NCBI GenBank assembly: GCA_964627605.1
Contig: CAZVGZ010000019.1
Location: 1-64,000 of the forward strand
DNA length: 64,000 nucleotides
Source: CAZVGZ01 sp964627605
Lineage (GTDB): Bacteria; Latescibacterota; MWCZ01; CAZVGZ01
Direction of reading: 5' to 3'
Shown: positions 44,890 through 52,940 of the stretch, piece by piece
Layout: every line of letters begins with the position of its first letter
Numbering within the stretch: position 1 is the first letter of the stretch
The notes under the pieces: model-generated
What the model was told of the DNA's origin: nothing
Database searches by the model: none
Seen by the model: the letters and a program-made list of their open reading frames with translations, nothing else
Made by a program: the position numbers and the translations under genes

Positions 44890-44905
44890 GTTGACTACGA
44901 CAACG

Positions 44906-46273
44906 TCACTTCCCGACGCAGAACCCGTCAAATATAGCCCTCAACACGTCGTCGGGCGTGGTTTCACCGGTAATCAACCCAACAGAGTCCAACGCCAGCC
45001 TCAGGTCTGCCGCCACCAGGTCCGCCTCCCCACGACCTTTTGCCTCAACCAAAGCTCTGTCCAACGCTTCTGCGGTCTGACTGAGAGCGTCGGCGTGACG
45101 TTCACTGAGCACTACTGCACCGGTGGGATCTGGTATACCCTCCGTCAACGCGCTGGCGATCGCACCACAGAGATCACCAATCCCATCCCCGGTGGTGGCG
45201 GTCGTTCTCACCAGCGGTGTTTCGCCGACATTTCTAATCGCCTCTGATTCCACCTCTTTGACTCTGATGTCCCACTTGTTTAGCGCCACTATACCATGAA
45301 CCGGCCAGGACTCCAAATTCAGAGGCACAGCACCTGAACCATCCAACACCAGCACCGACAGATCGGATCTCTCGGCAGCGGCCCGCGCCCTTCTGGTGCC
45401 TTCCTGCTCAACTACGTCGTCTGTGTCTCTGATGCCAGCGGTGTCCAGAAGGCGCACCCTGATCCCATCCAGGTCGATCTCGCCTTCTACGACATCGCGT
45501 GTCGTTCCAGGCACGGGAGTTACAATCGCTCGTTCATGCCCCAGTAACGTGTTTAGCAGCGACGACTTGCCAACATTGGGAGCACCGACCAACACCACTG
45601 TCGCGCCCACAGTCGCCAGCTTGCCGCGGTCGTACGATCTCAGTAGTTCACCCACCTCATCGCGGACCGAGGTCAGGCCGTCAAGTTCGGCTTTCGGATT
45701 ACCAACGTCGGACATAAACTGATCTTCGACGAACTCAAGCCCCACCTCAATACGCGCCAGCGCCCCGCTGATGGATTCACCTATCCGCCACACCCCTTCT
45801 GATAGCCCGCCGTGCAACTGAAAGCACGCCGCCGACAGCCCGCCCTCTGTTCTCGCTTCCACCATCTGGAGAACAGCCTCGGCCTGGGTCAGGTCGATCC
45901 GCCCATTCAGGTAGGCTCTTTCGGTAAATTCACCTTTCTCTGCCCGCCGTGCGCCTCTCTTCACCAGTGCCAAGACCATCTTCTCGGCAAGACGCACCCC
46001 GCCGTGGGCGTTTATCTCAACCACATTCTCGCGTGTGTAGCTCTTTGGGGCCCTCATTACGCTTACAAGAACCTCGTCTGATATCGTGTCCCCCAACTCA
46101 AAGTGACCGTAGCTGAGTGTGTGACTTGCCGCACTCACGAGAGATATTTTGGAGGACTTAAACAGACGGTCTGCCAGCGCTATCGACTCTGGGCCGCTCA
46201 GGCGGACTATAGCCACTCCACCAACTCCCGGAGGTGTCGCCAACCCGACAATAGTGTCGCTCAAATATGCCAT
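44906..46273 (-). CDS. mnmE: tRNA uridine-5-carboxymethylaminomethyl modification GTPase
   Basis: About 455 residues; with MnmG it makes the cmnm5 modification on wobble uridine. The N-terminal folate-binding domain begins SDTIVGLATPPGVGGVAIVR and includes FTERAYLNGRIDLTQAEAV. The GTPase domain carries GAPNVGKSSLLNTLLG (G1), TPVPGTTRDVVEG (G2), LLDTAGIRDTDD (G3) and ALNKWD (G4). The C-terminus is FDGFCVGK, the expected C-x-G-K motif. ATG at 46273 is chosen since the protein start fits the family; longer in-frame starts reach 46318. Confidence 0.96.
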   Translation of the reverse strand: MAYLSDTIVGLATPPGVGGVAIVRLSGPESIALADRLFKSSKISLVSAASHTLSYGHFELGDTISDEVLVSVMRAPKSYTRENVVEINAHGGVRLAEKMVLALVKRGARRAEKGEFTERAYLNGRIDLTQAEAVLQMVEARTEGGLSAACFQLHGGLSEGVWRIGESISGALARIEVGLEFVEDQFMSDVGNPKAELDGLTSVRDEVGELLRSYDRGKLATVGATVVLVGAPNVGKSSLLNTLLGHERAIVTPVPGTTRDVVEGEIDLDGIRVRLLDTAGIRDTDDVVEQEGTRRARAAAERSDLSVLVLDGSGAVPLNLESWPVHGIVALNKWDIRVKEVESEAIRNVGETPLVRTTATTGDGIGDLCGAIASALTEGIPDPTGAVVLSERHADALSQTAEALDRALVEAKGRGEADLVAADLRLALDSVGLITGETTPDDVLRAIFDGFCVGK

Positions 46274-46386
46274 TGTTCCTTGATTTCTCTTGATTTCTTC
46301 CATGAGCCGGTCGGTCAACGATCACGGGATACGATTTTCTCAGGGTTCCTGCGTTTCGGAAAGAGGTTGGCCGCCTCGGCGTTGAT

Positions 46387-47019
46387 CTAAACCCGATCCC
46401 TGTCCGGCACCGCTGCTCCGTGGGTGTGGTTCCACAGATGCCCCAACCGTCTATCGCCCTCCAACGTAGTCTCGAAATAGACCGCCGTGACCGGGATGCT
46501 GACCTGCGGAAAGTCGTGGTGATGCCCAATTCCCGTAGCCAGGCAGTCTCCAGGCCCGACCAGATAGGCCCGGCCCTCTGAGACCACTAAACCGCTGCCC
46601 TCGTAAACAATCCAGTACTCGTCGCAGTCATGGTAGTGGTTGTCAAAAGTCGTCTTTTTGAGATACGACACATCGTCGCCGCTGTCGGTTGGACTATCGA
46701 CCTCAACGACGCTGAAAACTCCAGCTCCACCTATCTCGTCACCCCACCGCCCGCTCATCCTTACCACCAGCGCTCCAGCCTCTGTGGCCACCTCAAAACT
46801 GCTACTGGTGTCAACAATATCTACGACATCGCCCATCTTTACAGCGGTGGTCTGATCGCCTTGAGAAACATGACAGTCGACGCTCCCGACGACGAGTTTT
46901 TCTTTTGCGCCCAGACGCTCGAACAGATGGTGTCCACCTGCTTCAATCTCAACGATTTCGAATGATTCGAGTTCGCACCACTTGGGCGCAGCACCGATCT
47001 CTCCGGTGAATACAGGCAT
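46387..47019 (-). CDS. Cupin-domain protein
   Basis: About 210 residues from the ATG at 47019; the frame is open further upstream and the natural start may be somewhat earlier at a non-ATG codon. The C-terminal half has the cupin metal motif FDNHYHDCDEYWIVYEGSG and the second block GPGDCLATGIGHHHDFPQV, which supplies the remaining histidines. The N-terminal half looks like a second, less conserved cupin (HHLFERLGAKEKLVVGSV). It probably binds a metal and acts on or senses a small sugar-like or carboxylate ligand. Confidence 0.7.
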   Translation of the reverse strand: MPVFTGEIGAAPKWCELESFEIVEIEAGGHHLFERLGAKEKLVVGSVDCHVSQGDQTTAVKMGDVVDIVDTSSSFEVATEAGALVVRMSGRWGDEIGGAGVFSVVEVDSPTDSGDDVSYLKKTTFDNHYHDCDEYWIVYEGSGLVVSEGRAYLVGPGDCLATGIGHHHDFPQVSIPVTAVYFETTLEGDRRLGHLWNHTHGAAVPDRDRV

Positions 47020-47320
47020 CGCATCCCATTCAAAAAGAGTCGCATATTTCTGGTCGGCGTGCAGACAGCCGCAACTACGTTGATGATAACAAAATCGAGG
47101 TGTTAGGCGTAAGAGGGCATCGGCGTGTGGTAGGACACCTGCTCGCCCACAGCCAGAGAGCTGCATGGGGAGGCGTTGTGGCACACGCGCTCTTATCTTG
47201 ATTAGTGACAGAACAAATATCCTCGGCGACAGAACCCATTAACGCTCAAGAACTGGGGCTAGGTATGGACCGCAGAGGCGAGTCATCGGACATTCCTGAT
47301 CCACATCACGCTTTAGGGGG

Positions 47321-47395
47321 GGGGCATTTGTGATATTTCACTGCGCTGTGGTCTACACTCGGCGTCAATCGCTTCTGGAAATGGGGCATTTGTGA
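47321..47395. repeat. 13-bp direct repeat, 62 bp apart
   Basis: The sequence GGGGCATTTGTGA occurs at 47321-47333 and again at 47383-47395. The second copy contains the GTG start of the following small ORF, so the repeat may duplicate its translation-start region. The gap 47020-47391 otherwise shows nothing that could be named. Confidence 0.6.
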
Positions 47396-47700
47396 ACAGA
47401 GTTAGCAGGCTTAAGGGAACCGACTGCGCAAGGGATCGCCTCACGAAATGGGTGCGGGTGTATTTCTGGAGGCGCAGAGGGCGCAAACTGTCCGCCGATC
47501 AGGCAGATATGCTCAACAAGCGTCTGGCGATCATAACCGGACAGCTGGATGGGATGCCTGTCTCCTCCACCGTGCGCGACCGCCGTCGACAGCTTCTTAT
47601 TGATCGCGAGCGCTGCTCGACAATGCTCAAGAGCTGGGAGATTTCCAAACAAAAAAAGTTGGATCAGGCCGCTGAAGCCGCCGCCAACCTCTCATCATAA
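47392..47700 (+). CDS. Small basic protein of unknown function
   Basis: 102 residues from a GTG at 47392, preceded by a G-rich stretch. The protein is rich in Arg and Lys, with a predicted two-helix core (LSADQADMLNKRLAIITGQL and RRQLLIDRERCSTMLKSWEI). No family was recognised. It lies 34 bp upstream of the aldo/keto reductase and may share its transcript. Confidence 0.45.
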   Translation: MNRVSRLKGTDCARDRLTKWVRVYFWRRRGRKLSADQADMLNKRLAIITGQLDGMPVSSTVRDRRRQLLIDRERCSTMLKSWEISKQKKLDQAAEAAANLSS

Positions 47701-47734
47701 ATATCCTCAGACCCAGATTAGGATCGTATCCGCG

Positions 47735-48661
47735 ATGGACTACCGCCAGCTAGGCGACAGCGATCTCAACGTGAGCGCAATGGGTATGGGCTGCGTCACA
47801 TTCGGCAGGGAGATCGACCAACAGACCTCAATTACGGTGATGGATTCCGCCATGGACGCCGGAATCAACCTGCTGGATACCTCTGAGAACTATCATGACG
47901 GTCGCTCTGAAAAGACTGTCGGACGGTGGATATCCGAGCGTAGGGTCCGAGACCAAGTCATCCTCGCCACAAAAGTCGGCCTGGCAGACGGGGCTGGCCT
48001 CACGCGTGAACGGATAGCTTCGTCGGCCCAAAAAAGTCTGTCCAGGCTGAAGACCGACTATGTTGATCTGTATCAGGTCCATGTCTGGGACGATGCGACG
48101 CCGCTCGATGAGACGCAGCGCGGGCTGGACGACCTTGTGCAAAAAGGGTTGGCGCGGGCAGTTGGGTGCAGCAACTATACCGGTGCACAGTTGCAGATGG
48201 CGCTCCGCTCAGCTGACCAGAGCGCTTATGCACGAATCCAGAGTGTGCAGCCCAACTACAATTTGGTCGCGCGCGAATCTGAGTCGGATATGCTGCCCCT
48301 GTGCCAAGCTGAGAATGTTGGTGTAATCACCTACAGCCCATTGGGTGCCGGGTTTCTCACTGGCAAATACCGCAAAAATCAACCGCCTCCAACAGGATCG
48401 CGTTTCGACATCAAACCTGGACACCAGGCCATCTATTTCCACGACAGGATGTTTGAGATAGCCGAATCTGTCGCCGCGTTTTCCACCGAGTGCGGCATCT
48501 CGGTACCACACCTGGCGTTAGGCTGGGTTTTTCAGAAGTCTGGAATCACGTCCACACTTGTGGGGGCGCGGTCAATAAGTCACATTGAGCAGGCTCTCCA
48601 CGCCGCCGCCAATCCGCTATCTGAAGACGTCCTCAATCGGTTAAACACCCTAAGCGCCTGA
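47735..48661 (+). CDS. Aldo/keto reductase
   Basis: About 308 residues, NADPH-dependent oxidoreductase of the TIM-barrel aldo/keto reductase superfamily. The catalytic tetrad can be seen: Asp and Tyr in LLDTSENYHDGRSE, Lys in ILATKVGL, His in DLYQVHVWDD. The cofactor part is VITYSPLGAGFLTGKY and LVGARSISHIEQAL at the C-terminus. ATG at 47735 starts the first beta hairpin (YRQLGDSDLNVSAMGMG). The substrate is unknown; lactaldehyde is possible given the aldolase in the window but this is speculation. Confidence 0.9.
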   Translation: MDYRQLGDSDLNVSAMGMGCVTFGREIDQQTSITVMDSAMDAGINLLDTSENYHDGRSEKTVGRWISERRVRDQVILATKVGLADGAGLTRERIASSAQKSLSRLKTDYVDLYQVHVWDDATPLDETQRGLDDLVQKGLARAVGCSNYTGAQLQMALRSADQSAYARIQSVQPNYNLVARESESDMLPLCQAENVGVITYSPLGAGFLTGKYRKNQPPPTGSRFDIKPGHQAIYFHDRMFEIAESVAAFSTECGISVPHLALGWVFQKSGITSTLVGARSISHIEQALHAAANPLSEDVLNRLNTLSA

Positions 48662-48755
48662 CGACCATATACTATCCACGGCTTGCTTTGCCCCATCCTA
48701 CTTCGCTACTGTCCCATAGCGCGCTGCCGACATCAACCTCCAAAGGAGCAGAATC

Positions 48756-50027
48756 ATGGACATGACGATCCAAGATGTGGAGATGATCACCGTCGAGGTC
48801 CCACTAAGGGATATACCCCACAAACATATGCGCCGTGAGATTCCCCACTGGACGGTGTTTGAGATTCACCGAGTCACCCTCAAATGTGGCGTCGTCGGGT
48901 TTGGCGAGACGATGGCCTACTACACCTGGGGGCGGACCTCAGACGATACACGAGCCAAAGCTGTTGGCAAGAACGCCGCTGAACTGATGTGGGACGACTC
49001 GATGGGTGCCGGTCTCCAGATCGCGCTGTTCGACGCTGTGGGTCGTGCGATGGACGTCCCTGTAAACAGGCTTCTGGGTAAACAGGTACGCGAGAGAGCG
49101 CACCTTAGCTGGTGGGACATCGATATGTCGGCTGAGGACTGGATCAGCGAGTGTCAATTGGCGATCAGTGAGGGCTATGTCAGTTTCAAAACCAAAGCCC
49201 GGCCTTGGTACGATCTCGAACATCAGGTCAAAACGCTCTGCGCGACGCTGCCGGACTACTTCAGCCTGGACATGGATTTCAACATGCTCCTGGTGGATAC
49301 AGCCCACGCCACCCGCGTTCTGATGGCGGTTGACAAACACCCCAACGTCCACATCTATGAGTCTCCGACCTCTCAGGCCGATGTCATAGGCAACCGGTTC
49401 CTGCGTGGTCACACCAGCGTTGCTATCGCTCATCACTACGGTCAGCCAGCCATGCAGACTTCGCTTGCAGACGACGTGGCGGATGGGTACGTCGTAAGCG
49501 GTGGCGCAAGCACTGTGATGGCTGCCGGACACGTATGCGACATCGCGCACAAACCCTTCTGGCTGCAACTGGTGGGCACGAGTATCACCGCAACGTTCTC
49601 GCTGCACTTAGCTGCTGTCATCGATTCAGCCAGATGGCCCGCTGTAAACTGTCATCAACTCTACGCCCAATCCCTTATCGACGATCCTCTTGCGGTCAGC
49701 GTCGGTTTGGCAAAAATTCCCGAGGGCCCCGGGCTAGGCGTCGAACTGGATATGGATGCGGTAGAAAACCTCCGTGTGGAGCCCCACGCCGCACAGCCAT
49801 ACCCCTATCCCGACATCCTGATCGCAATACAGTGGCCCACAGGTGCCACGAGCTACTACACCCACGCGCAGCAGTACTGGCATGAGTTCGCTTCAGGCCG
49901 CCTCCCGATTTTCCTTTCAGGAGTAAATCTGGAGATGGTTGAGAACGACGGATCGCCAGAGTGGCGCGAGATGCGGGACAGGGCCGACAAAGAGGACGGT
50001 GTCCACAGCGACGGGCGACCTCTCTAA
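48756..50027 (+). CDS. Enolase-superfamily protein (mandelate racemase/muconate lactonizing type)
   Basis: A 423-residue protein with the superfamily's N-terminal capping domain and TIM barrel. The K-x-K pair is in VSFKTKARPW, the first two metal ligands appear as the Asp of SLDMDFN and the Glu of HIYESPTS. At the third ligand position, where Glu or Asp is normal, the sequence reads VAIAHHYGQ, so the ligand is changed or shifted. The barrel ends with WLQLVGTSITATFSLHLAAV. The C-terminal 80 residues are longer than usual. It may be a divergent sugar-acid dehydratase or a protein that lost catalysis. An AAAGGAG lies 7 nt before the ATG. Confidence 0.8.
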   Translation: MDMTIQDVEMITVEVPLRDIPHKHMRREIPHWTVFEIHRVTLKCGVVGFGETMAYYTWGRTSDDTRAKAVGKNAAELMWDDSMGAGLQIALFDAVGRAMDVPVNRLLGKQVRERAHLSWWDIDMSAEDWISECQLAISEGYVSFKTKARPWYDLEHQVKTLCATLPDYFSLDMDFNMLLVDTAHATRVLMAVDKHPNVHIYESPTSQADVIGNRFLRGHTSVAIAHHYGQPAMQTSLADDVADGYVVSGGASTVMAAGHVCDIAHKPFWLQLVGTSITATFSLHLAAVIDSARWPAVNCHQLYAQSLIDDPLAVSVGLAKIPEGPGLGVELDMDAVENLRVEPHAAQPYPYPDILIAIQWPTGATSYYTHAQQYWHEFASGRLPIFLSGVNLEMVENDGSPEWREMRDRADKEDGVHSDGRPL

Positions 50028-50071
50028 CCCACCACATCTGTTGTTACAACCGGCGTCACCAAACGGACGAG

Positions 50072-50121
50072 TTGACCGTCTGCCCAGACGTCGTATATTA
50101 TGTATGAACATGTGTTCATAC
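50072..50121 (+). promoter_or_regulatory. Promoter with ArsR/SmtB operator upstream of the metal-resistance genes
   Basis: A -35 TTGACC at 50072-50077 and -10 TATATT at 50094-50099 are spaced 16 bp. Immediately after lies a perfect 9-2-9 palindrome at 50102-50121 containing TGAACA-TG-TGTTCA, the core operator of SmtB/ZiaR/CadC-type repressors. It covers the expected transcription start, so the bound repressor would block the polymerase. The start codon of the repressor gene is 86 bp downstream. Confidence 0.85.
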
Positions 50122-50206
50122 GTCGTTTATTTGCGCTGTCTGGCGGGTCGATCTAGCTGACGCGCTGGCCGACGATGGGAGCGTTAAGGGATAGGAGCGT
50201 TGGTGT

Positions 50207-50560
50207 ATGTTGTCGGTGGAAGTATGTGAGACTGAAGGGGCTGATGCCGCAGCAGTGGAACTAGCAAAAGCGGTGATGCCCCCTGACGATCAGGTGGTCG
50301 CTCTGGCGGATTCTTTCAAAATCCTTAGCGAGCCCACCAGGCTTAGGCTGGTTTTAGCTCTCATCGGTCGTGAGCTGTGCGTCTGTGATCTCGGCGAAGT
50401 GGTCGGAGCGAGCCAGTCGGCGGTCTCCCATCAGCTCCGCGTTCTAAGGAACCACAGGCTTGTCAAACATCGCCGCGAAGGCAAAAAGGCGTTCTACTCA
50501 CTGGACGACGCCCACATTGAGAAGCTCATAGCCCAGGCTGCTGAGCATATCGCCGAATAG
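50207..50560 (+). CDS. ArsR/SmtB-family metal-sensing repressor
   Basis: A 117-residue winged-helix repressor. DNA-binding helices are in CDLGEVVGASQSAVSHQLRVL. Two metal sites known in the family are both represented: the alpha3N type as C7 plus the C-x-C pair C58 and C60 in ELCVCDL (CadC numbering, except that its C11 is Gly here), and the alpha5 type as D101, H103, H114 and E117 (DAHIEKLIAQAAEHIAE), an exact SmtB spacing. It should respond to Cd, Pb or Zn. It is the first gene of the operon with the P1B ATPase and is likely autorepressed through the upstream palindrome. Confidence 0.94.
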   Translation: MLSVEVCETEGADAAAVELAKAVMPPDDQVVALADSFKILSEPTRLRLVLALIGRELCVCDLGEVVGASQSAVSHQLRVLRNHRLVKHRREGKKAFYSLDDAHIEKLIAQAAEHIAE

Positions 50561-50579
50561 ATTCCTTAAGGGTGAATAG

Positions 50580-52787
50580 ATGATTTCGAATGGCGAACAT
50601 AGAGAGGTAGCGTGGCCGATTGAGGGGATGACATGCCCAGTCTGTCAAGGCCGCGTCGAACAGGCGTTGGCAGGTGTGGACGGCATCGTAGACAGCTCGG
50701 TGAGCCTTTTGTCCTCCAGGGCCACGGTCGTTTTTGATCCTACAGCCACCTCCGAAGCCGTGATCACTTCTGCAATCGAAGATGCAGGCTACGGTGTCGG
50801 GAGTTCAGCACCCACTGCGAGCCACACACACGACCACGCCGATGGCGACCACCACCACGAACAAGCCTCCAGCGCATCTCTCTGGAGAGACTCCGAGGCG
50901 ATGCGCACCTACATCGCATGCCTGTTTTTCTTCGGTGGTCTGACACTGCAGTTGACATGGAACATTGAATGGATCAATGTCGGGTGGTGGAGCCTCGGGC
51001 CTTCCGCTGTCTCATTCCTAGCGGCAGCAGTGGTGGGTGGAGCCAACTTCTTCGGCAGCGGCTTCAAGGCGCTTACCCGACTTAGGATGGATATGGATTT
51101 CCTCATGGCCGCAGCCGTCATGGGCGCGATCGTAATCGGTGAATACACCGAAGCTGCGGCGATCGCGTTTCTGTTTAGCCTCGCCGAGCTGTTGGAAAGT
51201 TACGCCGTCACACGCGCTCGCAGGTCGCTGAGCGAACTGGTGCGGCTGGCACCAGAGACGGCCCGTCTGAAAACCGCCGAAGGCGACCACACCGTTGCTG
51301 TCGAGGTGGTCAATATAGGCGACATCTGCTCGGTCAAGCCAGGGGAGAAAATCCCCCTAGACGGCACGGTTTCTCAAGGCTCCTCGTCAGTGAGCGAGGC
51401 TCTCATAACCGGCGAATCGATGCCAGCCGACAAAAATGTTGGTGACCGCGTTTTTGCTGGGTCGCTGAACGAAGACGGGTACCTGGAGCTGAGCGTGACC
51501 GCCGTGTCCTCAGACACTACTCTTGCCAAAATTGTGAAGCTGGTGGAGTCCGCCGAACAACATAAATCAGAGACCGAACAGTTTGTCCGCAGATTTTCGC
51601 GCTACTACACCCCCATCGTCACTGTGTTGGCTGTGAGCGTCATGGTGTTGCCATCTCTGGTTTTTGGCGCGTCATTTCTGGTTTGGTTTGTCAGGGGCCT
51701 CACGCTTCTGGTTATAGCGTGTCCGTGCGCCTTGGTGATCTCTACCCCGGTCAGCACTATCAGCGCGATAACCAGCGCAGCAAGAAACGGTGTGCTGATA
51801 AAAGGGGGTGCTGCGTTGGAGGCGTTGGCGGACGTCAAAGTGGTGGCGCTGGACAAGACCGGGACACTGACAAAGGGTGAACTGAGCCTGAGTGATGTTG
51901 TGCCGCTCAACGGAATGAGCGCCGACGAGTCGCTGGAGATAGCCGCGCTCCTTGAGTCACGTTCAGAGCATCCCATCGCCCGCGCCGTCATTCAGGAAGC
52001 TCAACTACGTCAGATCGAACTCAGTGAGGATCGGATAGAGCAGTTCACTTCGCTACCTGGCAGGGGTGTAAAGGCTGTCATCGGTGGAGTCGAATACCTG
52101 CTGGGAAGGCCCGAGCTGTTCGATGGTGCGACCGTCCCATCGCCGGTGAACGACCTCCAGGCATCAGGCAAAACCGTTGTGCTGCTGGGCACTGAGGGAG
52201 GTGTGACCGCCGCTTTTTCGGTGTCCGACACAATCAAGGATCACGCCAGGGAGGCCGTGCGTCATCTGAAGCTCGTAGGGGTAGAACAGGTGGTGATGCT
52301 CACCGGGGACAACGAAGCCACCGCTCATTCAATTGCCGACGCGTCAGGAGTGGATGTCGTCCTCGCTGGACTGCTGCCAGAGCAGAAAGTTGAGCAGGTT
52401 AAAGCGTTGGAACGGAGTGTAGGCGCGGTGGCGATGGTTGGCGACGGCGTGAATGATGCACCGGCATTGGCGACCGCTAGGGTTGGTGTCGCCATGGGAG
52501 CCGCTGGTTCAGATGCTGCGATTGAGACCGCCGACATCTCTCTGCTGACCGACGATCTGCGCCACTTGGCCTATGCTATAGAACTGGCGCGAGCGGGTAG
52601 ACGCGTGATTCGCCAGAACGTCTGGGCGTCGATAGGCGTCAAAGGGTTGTTGGCGCTCGGAGTGTTTCCAGGTGTTGTGAACCTTATCACAGCGATTTTG
52701 GCTGGGGATATGGGGGCGAGTCTTGGAGTAACGACCAACGCTCTCAGGCTCGCTAAGATCACCCCTCACGCTGCTGACGATCACTGA
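50580..52787 (+). CDS. Heavy-metal P1B-type ATPase (Zn/Cd/Pb exporter, ZntA/CadA-like)
   Basis: A 735-residue membrane transporter. The N-terminal HMA domain has the metal pair C19-x-x-C22 in EGMTCPVCQGRV, followed by a His/Asp-rich linker (HTHDHADGDHHHEQ) that may bind extra metal. The core has membrane helices, the actuator motif ITGESMPADK, the ion-channel CPC in IACPCALVISTP, the phosphorylated Asp in DKTGTLTKGE, the SEHPIA nucleotide motif and GDGVNDAPALA. It ejects Zn, Cd or Pb from the cytosol. It follows its repressor by 19 bp. Confidence 0.95.
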   Translation: MISNGEHREVAWPIEGMTCPVCQGRVEQALAGVDGIVDSSVSLLSSRATVVFDPTATSEAVITSAIEDAGYGVGSSAPTASHTHDHADGDHHHEQASSASLWRDSEAMRTYIACLFFFGGLTLQLTWNIEWINVGWWSLGPSAVSFLAAAVVGGANFFGSGFKALTRLRMDMDFLMAAAVMGAIVIGEYTEAAAIAFLFSLAELLESYAVTRARRSLSELVRLAPETARLKTAEGDHTVAVEVVNIGDICSVKPGEKIPLDGTVSQGSSSVSEALITGESMPADKNVGDRVFAGSLNEDGYLELSVTAVSSDTTLAKIVKLVESAEQHKSETEQFVRRFSRYYTPIVTVLAVSVMVLPSLVFGASFLVWFVRGLTLLVIACPCALVISTPVSTISAITSAARNGVLIKGGAALEALADVKVVALDKTGTLTKGELSLSDVVPLNGMSADESLEIAALLESRSEHPIARAVIQEAQLRQIELSEDRIEQFTSLPGRGVKAVIGGVEYLLGRPELFDGATVPSPVNDLQASGKTVVLLGTEGGVTAAFSVSDTIKDHAREAVRHLKLVGVEQVVMLTGDNEATAHSIADASGVDVVLAGLLPEQKVEQVKALERSVGAVAMVGDGVNDAPALATARVGVAMGAAGSDAAIETADISLLTDDLRHLAYAIELARAGRRVIRQNVWASIGVKGLLALGVFPGVVNLITAILAGDMGASLGVTTNALRLAKITPHAADDH

Positions 52788-52940
52788 ATTTATCCCCAGC
52801 GATATTGACGTGCGAGAGCATTGCTGCTAACTTCAATTGGTTTAAGTTAAACAGCTAAAACCGACCGAACGTGGGGTGGGCTGTGGCCACCCAAGCCCAG
52901 AGGGCTCCCATCTCAAACCAATACCTGGGAACGGATTGCC

